From Eopsaltria australis (taxonomy: Eukaryota > Chordata > Aves > Passeriformes > Petroicidae): a stretch of 64,000 nt of DNA. Shown piece after piece: positions 51,201-60,060 of the stretch. The DNA is taken from NCBI GenBank assembly GCA_034509425.1, contig JAVTVJ010000542.1, positions 434,001 through 498,000 of the forward strand, written 5' to 3'. The notes under the pieces are model-generated. The model was given only the letters and a program-made list of their open reading frames with translations, was not told the origin of the DNA and did no database searches. Numbering within the stretch: position 1 is the stretch's first letter; every line of letters starts with the position of its first letter. A program made the position numbers and the translations under genes.

Positions 51201-54060
51201 CTGCCGAAACTCCTCGGGGCACTCACTGTGGTTGTGGGAGTTCTCCTGGGAGTAGTGCAGGACCAGCCCACTGCCAGGGAGAGCACTGGGAACGGGCTCA
51301 GGGGGCACCTGGGGGCACAGGACACACGAGATGTGTTGGAAAAGGATCAGGGACCAGCTCAACAACAACCCAGCAGCAGTGCTGGCAAGGTCTCCACGTG
51401 AAGAAGGAAGAAGTAATCTGGTCACTAATGAATTTCCCTTCCTGGTTTATTAACTCCATCAGTTAAAATAATTCCTAAAGTTCTCCCTGGTGTAGGAACC
51501 ACCTGACTTGTGACTGTCACAGCCTTATTTGCCTCACCTGAGAGGCTGCACCAAACACCCCCCCCCACTGCAGCTCCTGCTGTCACTGGTTTTTGTAGAG
51601 GAACTGCCAGTTTTGAGGAGCAGATTAGACATAAGGCCCTTACAGATGTGAATTCCTAAGCAACAGAGAGATCTGAGGGAGCTGAGATTTAAAAGGTACT
51701 TCCTGCTACTAACTGGAACTAAACCACAAGTTTATCAGCAGAATTCAGTTTATGGCTCTATTTCAGCTCCACAATCACACAATAACAACAAGCAGAGGCA
51801 ACACCCATCTGTATCCCAGCAGGTGTGTTTCATACCTGATGGGGATTCCATGATCTTAAAGACCTTTCCCTACTTAAACAATTCAGTGACAGTTCTGTGT
51901 ACTGTTGCCTGAACAAGTTTCCTGGTTTCTCGGTGGAAGACTGGAAGTGTAATTCTTCCAGGATCCCTCCTTGGAATTGTCACTGCCCACAACCCGTATT
52001 GGGAACCCCTTTAACAATGTCAGGCCAATTACAATTGCAGTTTCCAAATCTGACTGAAATATTTGGTCTTGAAGTGGTGTTTTCATGCAGAATCATTATT
52101 CCTGTGTAAATTAAACTAACTGGTTTGAGAATTAATTGGGGGTTGGAATTAGGTGATCCTTAAGATCCCTTCCAATCCAAACCACTCTATGATTCTTTGA
52201 ACAAACATTTAAATTTGTATTATTACATTATCAGAGGCTTTGAAAACCATCTAAAAACATCAGCAACGTGCACTACACGTAAATCTAAACTATGCAGACA
52301 ACTCCAGTGACACATGGAACAGTTTATTTAGAGAATAAGAGCTCTGTGACCTACCTGACTATTCAAAGGTGACTGTATACTTAACTTCCCGTTCTTTGGG
52401 ATTTCTATCCTGTAGCCCAGAGGAAGAAATGCATTGAATCCTACAATGAGGTCGGGATGCTCATGGAAAAGCTGAGAAACACGTCGGATGACTCCAGGTG
52501 TGTCAATGCTAAAATTGAGAGGGGTTTGTTACTTGGACCCAAATCAGAAATCAGGTTAAGCTCAGAAAACTCCCAGAGGGGTGTGAAGTATCTGGGAACT
52601 TAGGGATGCAATTCTTAAAAAAAAAATTAGCCCAGTTAAGAGGGAATGACCACTGCAGCCTGGCCCTGGGAATGTGATCCATGGGGAGGGGAGATGAGTG
52701 TGCAGGTTGGTAAAGGGGCAGATCCACCACCTCCAGGGCTGGCAGCTCACAGGTTCTGCTCAGGCTGCTTCATTTATTTCCAAGATCTCAGAGCGGAAAG
52801 TAAAAATAGATTTGCTTTCTTCTGTGGACTTCACTGCTGGAAAATGATGGGATGGGCAGAAATACTCCAACTCCACATGACTGCATCACTGGGGGACAGA
52901 GCAGATGGGGTGAAGGCTGGGGGGCCCCACACAGGCACAGAGACCCCACAAAGGCTGAGACCTGAGGGAACAGCTGGAGCTGTGTCAGGGCTTGGGATGG
53001 ATCTCAGGGAAAGGTTCTTCCCCCCGAGGCTGCTGGGGCACTGCCCAGGCTCCCCAGGGAATGGTCCCGGCCCCGAGGCTGCCAGAGCTCCAGGAGCGTT
53101 TGGACAGCGCTGCCAGGGATGCTCAGGGTGGGATTGTTGGGGTGTCTGTGATGATCCCTGAGGCTCCCTTCCAGCTCAGAATATTCTGGGATTTTGTGAA
53201 AGGCTGAGGAGCTCTGCAGAGCACCCTGGGGTGCAGGACCTGGGCTTTACCTCTGGCTCTTGAACTCCTTCATGATCTCCAGGAAGCCGTTGTAGGTGGC
53301 AGGGTCGCTGCCAAAGCGGATCTTCACCTGGTCCAGGTAGGAAAGGGCATCCTCCACCTGCGGGGAGGGAACACGGTGAGGCCCAGGCAGGGGGAGCAGG
53401 CCCTGGAGCCCCCCAGAACCGGCACCTCAAGGCACTGTAGGGGGTGAGAAGCGGCCCCGGGGGAGCCCCGCGGCACCGGGAAGGGCACTCGGTACCAGGC
53501 GGGGCCGGAGGAGGGCAGGCCCCGGGGGCTCCCCGGGCGGCGGGTGTCAAGGCACGGAGGGGAGCACGGCACCGGGGAGCCGGAACAGGTCCCTGGGGAG
53601 GATGACCGCGGTACCAGAGAGGAACAGCAGGGCCGGGGAGCGGGGCACGGCCCAGGGCAAGGGGGAACAGGCCCGGGGAGCCCTCACGGTACCGGGGGAA
53701 CAGGACGCGGCCCCAGGGGACCCCACGGAACCAGCGGAGGAGGGCGGGGAGCACCGGGCGCGAGGGGGACAAGCCCCCGGGACACCCCCCGATACCGGCG
53801 GGTGAGGGACAAGCCCCGGGGGGCGAGTTCGGCACCGCGACCGGGACCCGGCAGGTCACGGCGGGGGCGGGCGGGGCCGTCCCGGGGGGGCGAGGAGCGG
53901 CCCTTCGCGGGGCCGGGGAGGGTGGGGAAGGGGCGATGGCGGCCCCCGCACTCACGTGCACCGGCAGCTTCTCGTGCGGCGCGGCCCGGCCGCCGCCGCC
54001 GCCCCAGCGCGGGGCGCTGCCCCCGCCGGCCCCGCGGCCGCCGCCGCCCCCCGCCGCCAT
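42241..54060 (-). CDS. SIN3B: SIN3B, SIN3 transcription regulator family member B (complete)
   Basis: Nuclear scaffold that tethers HDAC1/2 to DNA-binding repressors. Exons in transcript order: 53956-54060, 53251-53357, 52355-52508, 51045-51308, 50539-50682, 50208-50330, 49653-49742, 49298-49416, 48454-48661, 47721-47837, 47127-47365, 46418-46601, 45607-46201, 44963-45132, 44217-44390, 43835-43927, 43455-43549, 42844-43048, 42241-42471. They sum to 3417 nt (1138 aa) with no stop. PAH1 lies at about residues 36-105 ([16 protein letters not shown]), PAH2 about 165-235 ([17 protein letters not shown]), PAH3 about 318-390, the HDAC-interaction region about 415-530 ([17 protein letters not shown]), and the C-terminal Sin3 region follows. 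The start is the ATG at 54060 within a Gly-rich N-terminus, as in mammals; the end is RRPASP. Near-complete identity to the mammalian protein in the PAH and HID regions makes the call secure. Confidence 0.97.
44906..44960. repeat. CAGCCCAGCTGAGC tandem repeat next to a SIN3B donor
   Basis: Short degenerate repeat of CAGCCCAGCTGAGCCCAGCC beginning a few bases downstream (minus strand) of the donor that follows exon 44963-45132. Intronic. Confidence 0.8.
46798..47072 (-). repeat. CR1 LINE 3' end, about 275 bp
   Basis: CACAGAATCACAAAATCATT followed by GAGGTTGGAAAAGATCTCTG is the reverse complement of a CR1 3' terminus. The element continues through CACCTCCAGGGATGGTGACT and the phrase CCTGACATCCAGCCAGAACT. 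It sits in the SIN3B intron between exons 46418-46601 and 47127-47365, ending about 55 bp from the latter exon. Confidence 0.95.
51246..51308 (-). other. SIN3B: SIN3B alternative 3' splice-site segment (63 nt, in frame)
   Basis: Exon 4 can start at 51308 (after GTGCCCCCAG) or at 51245 (after CACTACTCCCAG). The 63-nt difference encodes 21 residues ([12 protein letters not shown]...) and keeps the frame. The short form gives the junction SQ|ENSHNH that I remember from mammals; the upstream acceptor looks stronger. The segment lies in the linker between PAH1 and PAH2. Confidence 0.55.
52133..52198 (+). repeat. CR1 LINE 3' terminus
   Basis: GATCCCTTCCAATCCAAACC followed by ACTCTATGATTCTTTGA is a sense CR1 tail in a SIN3B intron. 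Confidence 0.9.
52974..53188 (+). repeat. CR1 LINE fragment, young-looking subfamily
   Basis: Near-identical to the copy at 28.65 kb: AGCTGTGTCAGGGCTTGGGA through CTGCCAGAGCTCCAGGAGCG and on to GATGATCCCTGAGGCTCCCT. It lies about 60 bp from SIN3B exon 2. Confidence 0.92.
53380..53945. repeat. GC-rich degenerate minisatellite-like sequence in SIN3B intron 1
   Basis: Phrases such as GGTACCGGGGGAACAGG, GCACCGGGGAGCCGGAACAG and GCCCCGGGGGGCGAG recur irregularly at spacings of roughly 50-60 bases. The stretch belongs to the promoter CpG island and is probably difficult to assemble and prone to length change. Confidence 0.55.
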
Positions 54061-54480
54061 GTTGGAATCGGGCGGGCGAGCGCGGCCCCGGCGGCGCGCG
54101 CGGCCGCTGCGTCAGCGCGCACGACCCAGTCCACGCCCCCCGCGGCGGGGCCCGCCCCCTCCGCGCCCCCGCCCTCCGATTGGCCACACCCCCTGTGGGC
54201 CACGCCTCCGCTCAGCCCCACCCGGTCAGGCCACGCCCATGGGCATCAGGCCACGCCCCCGGGGCCGCTTCCGGCCGTTCGAGCGCCGTGGCGGGAGCGG
54301 CGCCTGAGGGAGCGGCTGAGGGAGCGCCTCGGGGAGCGGCGCGGCCGCGGAGGGGAACGGTGCCTACGGGGCCCGAGCTGGAGCGGCCCGGGGGCGCTGC
54401 GAGAGCCTCAGGGGGCTGCGGGATCCCGGGGAGTCTGGAGGCCGAGAGCTGGAACTGCCGGGGCTGAAGGAACCGCGTGC
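53946..54480 (-). promoter_or_regulatory. SIN3B: SIN3B CpG-island promoter
   Basis: Very GC- and CpG-rich region around and upstream of the SIN3B start codon. It contains an inverted CCAAT box (ATTGG at 54179-54183), several GC/KLF-type boxes (CCACGCCC at about 54231 and 54251, plus CCCCGCCC-like runs) and an ETS-type CTTCCGG at about 54268. No TATA box is seen, which suits a housekeeping gene. Transcription start not determined. Confidence 0.7.
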
Positions 54481-55590
54481 GGTGCTGCGGGGCTGAGGGG
54501 GCCGGGGGTGTTGGGGGGTTCAGACGGGGCTGGAGGAGCCCGGGAGGGCTGGGGGGGCCCGAGGGGAATGGAGGAACGAGGGCTGGGGCAGGCCAAGGGG
54601 CTGGAAGAGCCGGGGTTGGAAGAGCCGTGGGGGGCTTGGGGGCACCGGGGAAGGGGCTGGAGGAGCCCTGTGGAGCTGGGGGAGCCCTTGACTGGTGTGC
54701 ACTGAGCTCAAGGGCTGCTCTGGGGTAACACGATAAATGTGGGCTTAAAATATGCTACTTTCCCCAGCGGTCCCTGTCAGCAGGAAGTTAGAGCTCAGTA
54801 AAACTAAATTACACGAAGAGCAAGGAGGAGAGGGGGGGTAAATAAGCCATGCTGCTTGTTTTTCCTTAAAGCATTACAGATGTTTTGTGTAGTGGAAACG
54901 TGCAGAAGCCTTTCTTGCTTTGCCTTTACGCTTGCTGCTGGTGTTTGAACCCAGAATGTTTTTCTCTCTGTTGTGCTGGAATGTTCCAGCTGTTTGCAGC
55001 TTGCAGGCAGGATGCTCACACTCTGCCTCTGGATTTGATCTTCCATCCCCTGCTCTGATGCTTGCACAAACTGCTGCCCTGTGACCCATTTCCCTTCTGA
55101 CAACATGAAGGATGCCACAGGCCTGTCTAATACAGGAAGCATTAAATTAACACAGACTTTCTCTTTCCCAGTTACTCACCACTTACAACATCCCAGATGG
55201 ATTGATGCAGTGACACAGTGTACAAGCATTTATCATCCTTGGAGAAACTGGCACAGCAAAGGCCTTTCAGGAGAGATGTGGGCTGAAAATGGATTATTTG
55301 CATTGGATTCTTGTGCTGGTAAACACAGGGTGAAGTGGAGATGTTTTAGAATGTTCAGTGCTTAAGAATAGAGGTAATAAATAAAGATTTCTATGGGAGT
55401 GGTGCTGGAAGAGTGGTGGGTGACAAATACAGCTCCTAGGTTATGAAACACTCATAGCTGTGCAGGAAAGAGAGCCTGGCAGGACAGAGTAAAGCCCTTT
55501 ATTCCACCTGTGGAAAGGAGTAGTTCAGACATATCCTTGGTGTGTGTCAGGTGAAAGAAAATCAGCTTTGATCCAACCTCCTCCACCACC
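54481..55590. other. Region upstream of SIN3B, towards the NWD1 remnant
   Basis: The first 230 bases are G-rich imperfect repeats of GGGGCTGGAGGAGCC type (54.48-54.71 kb). After that the sequence becomes AT-richer and no gene is recognised. A minus-strand AATAAA near 55.50 kb (plus strand CCCTTTATTCC) could be the former poly(A) signal of NWD1. Confidence 0.45.
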
Positions 55591-57345
55591 TTTTCTTCAT
55601 TTTTCCTCCTGGATTCTCCTGAGCTGTCCAAATTTCTGTTTTCTATTACTATTATTGACTTGAGAAGTCTCATCCTCTCCCCTGGTTTGTGCCTGTGGCT
55701 CACCCTGGTGACATGAGCTGTAGACAGATAACTCCTGTGAGCTGTGTTTTCTGTCAGAGCAGAGTTCCCAGCCCTCAGCCACTGACAGCACCCACACCTG
55801 GGTGCTGGATCCAGCTGTAAGGAGGCTCCCAAACCAGCCCTGGGAGCTGGGAAAAGCTCGTGCCTGTCGGTTTGTCAGGATTTGGGTGTTCTCCTTGGGA
55901 GTCCTGTGAGCTGGATCCTCCCTGGCAGCCCGGGGCAGTGATTAACCCTTGACACTCAGCTCAGAATAGCTCAGCTCAAGTTGCTGCTGACAGAGCTCCA
56001 AGTCCCAGGGACTGCAGGGAAGCATCCAGTGCCTGCCTACTGCTCCTGGGGCTGCCTGCCAGGCAGCTCTGCCGTCTGTGACCTTCCAAAGGCAGGACCT
56101 CCTGAAGGACTGAATCCCTGCTGGCCGTGCTGCAGGTGACTCTGTGATCTCCAAGGAAATCAGGGAGCCAGGGATCTGGGTTCTGATGGTATGGGTGGGC
56201 CTGTGGATCACTGGGCATAGATGTGCAAGGACTAAACCATGGTGTGCTGTGGCAAACGGCTTTTCCTGCCTGTTGATTGCTGTGTGGTTGAGTGGTTTCT
56301 GTGGCTCTGCAGGTGGGGTGCAAGTGACATCCTGCCTGGAGTTCAGTGGGAAGGCAAGGACTGTCCCAAAGCTGGCTCTGCTCAGCTGTTTCCAAGCATC
56401 TCACTCGGGCAGATGTGTCCTGTGTGTCACACCCTTCACTGTGAAACAAAATCGGAGAGGCTGTTCCTGCTCTCAATGTCTGCCCTCAGGTGGGGCTCAG
56501 GGTTGGCTTCTTTACTTGTGAAATTACTTCTTATTCCTATTTCAAATTCTCTCCTGTCACAAGCTATACAAAACCTTTGGAGGTGAGATTAAAAAGCCTG
56601 AAACAGATTTCCCAAAATCTCTTGCTTTAAAGCAGCAGGAAGGAGCAGTCTGTCAAATGAGAAGATCAAACCTTGCCTCCTTACTCTGTTTGCAGCACCT
56701 GGATCTGTTCAGCCGTGAGCTTCCTTTGCTCTCAAAGGTGCCTGATTGGATCCAGTCTGGGCTGTGCTGGCTCTTCACTTCTTGTTTTGGCAGGAGATGG
56801 TGCTCCAGGTGTGTGTGTGCCATCTGCCTCCTGCCCACAGCTGGGTAGCAAGGCAGCTCCTAGGAGTTCACATTTCAAACGTTTCAGAAATGGAATTGTG
56901 TTTGAGGCCTCAGGCTCACACTGACATGGGGCTGGGCCCCTGGGTGGGTGAAGTGCTCTCCACTCAAGATAAAAATAAAAGGGGAACAGAAAGGCTGGAA
57001 GCAGTAAAAACAAAGGACATCTTTTTAGAAATGTGGCAGTACTAGAAACATGTTCAGGACTGCAAATCCAAGCCCCACACAAGTTGCTGGGGATCAACTC
57101 AACCTCTTTCCTGAATGAGGGGCATGTTCTGTGAGCTGGATTTGTAAGAGATGCCCAGGCTAGGAAGTTGCCCAGCCTTTCCTGCCCACCTGGACAGGTG
57201 TAGCTTGAGAGCCAGGGACAAGGGTGCTGTTGCTGCAGTGTAGTGGTTCTTTCAGCACCTTTAAGCTAAGGACTGACTGTACCTTTGTAGCTGAGGAAGA
57301 GCAGACAATCCTGTTCCCCTCATCCACGGGAAGGTGATGTGAGAA

Positions 57346-57482
57346 CTATTCTTTGGGATGTGTATCCTGGATAATAAACCTGGCTCTTGCAGAGATCAAA
57401 TTCCAGATGCACAGACTGTGATCCATGGCAGCAGAAACAGCACAGGTTCCTTTTCCAAACGCTTCCATACACTTCACCTCAG
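57346..57482 (-). pseudogene. NWD1: NWD1 WD40-repeat exon with premature TAG
   Basis: After a good acceptor (TTATTTTACAG) comes EVKCMEAFGKGTCAVSAA, then HSLCIWNLISARARF, aligning with the human WD repeat EVRCVKIFAKGTLANSAS...LHLWNLLSGQEKF. The frame runs into TAG at 57346-57348 and then continues with recognisable NWD1-like residues (HLPVDEGNRIV) in the same frame. The stop is therefore an acquired nonsense codon rather than the true end. Confidence 0.82.
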
Positions 57483-57650
57483 CTGTAAAATAACAGAGGG
57501 GCTCACAATATGAGGGATTGTCAGTGCTTTTGGGATTTAGGAGAATTCTTGTGGCTGGGAGGTGTCTGTGTGCCTAAAGCTCCAGGAGTGCCACAGCTCT
57601 TTTCAGGCATGAAAGCAGCTTTCCAGCCTCAAAAAGTGGAGAAGGCTCAG

Positions 57651-57796
57651 CAGAGTGCCCAGGAAGGGCGTGCAGCATCTCAGACACCTCCATATTCCAG
57701 ACAGTCGTGGAGCCATCCCTGGAAGCTGCCACCAGCAGCTGGCAGTCAGCACCAAGTGCCATCGCTGTGACACACAGGAGGGAGAGGCTGCTCTCG
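57651..57796 (-). pseudogene. NWD1: NWD1 first WD40-repeat exon with lost donor
   Basis: The acceptor is TGGCAG at 57797-57802. The exon reads CVTAMALGADCQLLVAASRD and TTVWNMEVSEMLHAL, close to human ITAMAWGVEEKLLVVGTQD. Phase and homology place the exon end after 57651 (CACTCTG), where CT replaces the donor GT. Joining to the next exon at 57482 would rebuild GHSAEVKC exactly, so the donor position is well determined. Confidence 0.8.
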
Positions 57797-58613
57797 CTGC
57801 CACGCACAGAAAAGGCACATTTTGGAGCTTGTTTATGTGCTGTGCTTCCCCAGCTGGAACCCCTGGTCCTGTGTGAACCCCGTGGTCTGTGCCAGGAGCA
57901 AGATTAGGTTCCTGCAGACATATCTAGGTCAGTGTGTGCTTTTGTTGTCCTGACGACAAAATGACCCACTTTCCCCTCATTTGTGGAAGCAGTTGCCAAT
58001 GGGGCCGGGGCACGGCCGAGCACAAAGGCACAAGACCTTCCTCCTGCCTTTGTCTCCAGGCTGAGTTCCTACAGAAACAGAGGTTTTCTCCTTCTTGTTC
58101 TGTATTTTGTGTTCTTGCATCTCGTTTGTAACAGATGGATAATTAGAAATATTGTTGGGCTCTATCTGCCCCGGGAATGATCCTACTTTGGAGGAATCTG
58201 ATGCAGGAAGAATCCACCCAGTGGGATGAGCACGGGGTAGGGACAGAGCCTGCACCAGCTCAGGCACTGCTGGCACAGCTGCCCCACGAGCTCTGGGTAG
58301 GAAGGCATGAGGGGAAGAAGCCTGGCCAACACTTCTGTGTGGATTATCCTCATTCCTGAGAGGGCAGAGACACAAAAACCCTTCAGAACATGGCTCTGGT
58401 GAGCCCGTGAGAGCAGCCATAGCTGCATTTCTGTGATGTACAACATGAAATGAGCTGAGCTGGCCTTACCTGGTGATACAGGGATGGCTCCAGTGAAAAC
58501 CTGGGAAATGCAAAGGTGTGGATGTTTCCCTGAGGAAGGAGTGGGTGTTCTGAGGAGACAACAGGAGCAGCACTCTGTGCCCTGTCCTTTAGTTTGCTTT
58601 AAAGCTGCAAGGG

Positions 58614-58914
58614 AATCCAGATGGCTTTGGACAAGGGATGGAGGGACAGGACACAGGGAATGGCTTCCACTGCCAGAGGGCAGGGATGGATGGGATATTG
58701 GCAAGGAATTCCTCGCTGTGAGGGTGGGGAGGCCCTGGCACAGGGTGCCCAGAGCAACTGTGGCTGCCCCTGGATCCCTGGCAGTGTCCACGGCCAGGCT
58801 GGACAGGGCTTGGAGCAGCCTGGGACAGAGGGAGGTGTCCCTGCCATGGCAGGGGGTGGCACTGGATGGGTTTTAAGGTCCCTTCCCACCCAAACCAATC
58901 CGAGATTCTGTGAT
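58614..58914 (+). repeat. CR1 LINE 3' region, about 300 bp
   Basis: Sense CR1 with GGCTGGACAGGGCTTGGAGC, CTGGGACAGAGGGAGGTGTC, and the terminal TCCCTTCCCACCCAAACCAA ... GATTCTGTGA. It lies just upstream of the NWD1 linker fragment. Confidence 0.95.
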
Positions 58915-60004
58915 TAAAAAAACAACATAAAAACTCTGGGTGGAGACATTTTGGATTGCTTGGTTACAGAACACAGCACAGCAGCATTGATCCAGAAAAA
59001 CACATTTCTTACACCTTGCTGCAGCAAATCCTCCATCCCATTCTAAGCCCCCCCCCCACTGTGCTGTTGGCCAGCTCAGCAGTGAGAAAGAGCCCCAATA
59101 AAAGGCAATTCTGCTCCCAGGGAAGCTTTTCATGAGTCTGAAATTCTTACACTGCTTCCCCTGCTGTGCCTTTTACAGGAGAGATTCCCAATTTCCAGAA
59201 AAATCTGTGTGACATCTTTTAAGTGATGCATTCGCTGAATTAAATCAAACAGCCAGCTGGGGGAAATTTAAGGTAAATGAAGAAGACAGAGCAAATAGAA
59301 AGAAATTAAGCACGTACATGCACACAACCACAAGCATGAGAGCTCTCTCCCAGCAGCATCTCCTGCTCCTGATGCACAACATTATATTCATGGATACTTT
59401 GCATACCTGCAAAATTAAAATATATGGAGAATATAAATCAATGTATTTTTTATATAAAAAATAGAAAGGTATGTTTTATCCTAAGAGATTAAAATTACTT
59501 CAGAACTATCACCTTCTCTCCCAAAATTATGTAAACATTCATGGATCATGTGATAAAGGAGTACAAGAGGGAGTGCTAAAATTAGGAAGGGGAATGGTTC
59601 TATCTGTAGCTTTGCTTGGGACTGGCTAAGTGAAAAGTGATCACTGATGGAGCCTGTGCCAGTGTCAGAGGAAGAAAGAGCTCCCTGGGGTGGGAATTCT
59701 CCTGTCTGCACTGCAGTCCCACAGGGAGCAAGGCTCAGCACAAAGCCCTGGAATAATTCATTAGCTCTCACCAAGACTGCAGGAGTTAAAGGAAATTCTT
59801 GTGTCACTTTACACTCCAGCCCACAGGAATTCCAGTCCTTACAGGGAGAGAGTGGGTTTAATTTATTGTCTTTTGGTGAAAATCCCATCACGTGTTACAT
59901 CCTTCAGCCCAAAACTGTTCCCAAAAATGCGTGAGGTTAACACGCCTTGGACAGGTGTTGTAGGTAAAATCCCAGCACTGTGTGTGTCCTTACATGCTGA
60001 CTAA

Positions 60005-60060
60005 TCATAGAATCACTCAGGTTGGAAAAAACCTCCAAGATCACCGAGTTCAACCTTAAA
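60005..60060 (-). repeat. CR1 LINE 3' terminus
   Basis: CATAGAATCACTCAGGTTGG followed by AAAAAACCTCCAAGATCACC is a reversed CR1 tail. Confidence 0.9.

Larger units (their letters stand above)
55590..58355 (-). pseudogene. NWD1: NWD1 (NACHT and WD repeat domain containing 1), decayed copy
   Basis: Ordered minus-strand fragments resemble human NWD1 as I remember it, from the linker before the WD40 repeats almost to the C-terminus. Pieces: 58187-58355 (LARLLPLMPSYPELVGQLCQ, linker-like); 57651-57796 (CVTAMALGADCQLLVAASRD, TTVWNMEVSEMLHALPGHS); 57346-57482 (EVKCMEAFGKGTCAVSAA, HSLCIWNLIS), then in-frame TAG at 57346-57348; 57170-57340 (HLPVDEGNRIVCSSSATKVQ); about 55950-56438 (DTSARVRCLETAEQ, FPLNSRQDV, CPVIHRPTHTIRTQIPGSL, GDHRVTC, PLEGHR, PWDLELCQQQLELSY) spread over different frames; about 55760-55830 (TQVWVLSVAEG). 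The donor after 57651 reads CTGAGC where GTGAGC is expected. No NACHT P-loop was found up to 64,000. NWD1 is the next gene after SIN3B in human, so this is a degraded orthologue in place. Assembly error could explain one lesion but not all. Confidence 0.85.

Noticed and set aside
53176..54467. Long ORFs on both strands (294 and 307 codons) across the SIN3B first exon and CpG island
   Set aside because: GC-rich sequence lacks stop codons by composition. The minus one contains true exon 1 but reads on into intron 1.
58183..58791. 202-codon minus-strand ORF as an intact gene
   Set aside because: The upstream portion is CR1 sequence; only the last part after the acceptor at 58356 resembles NWD1 linker.
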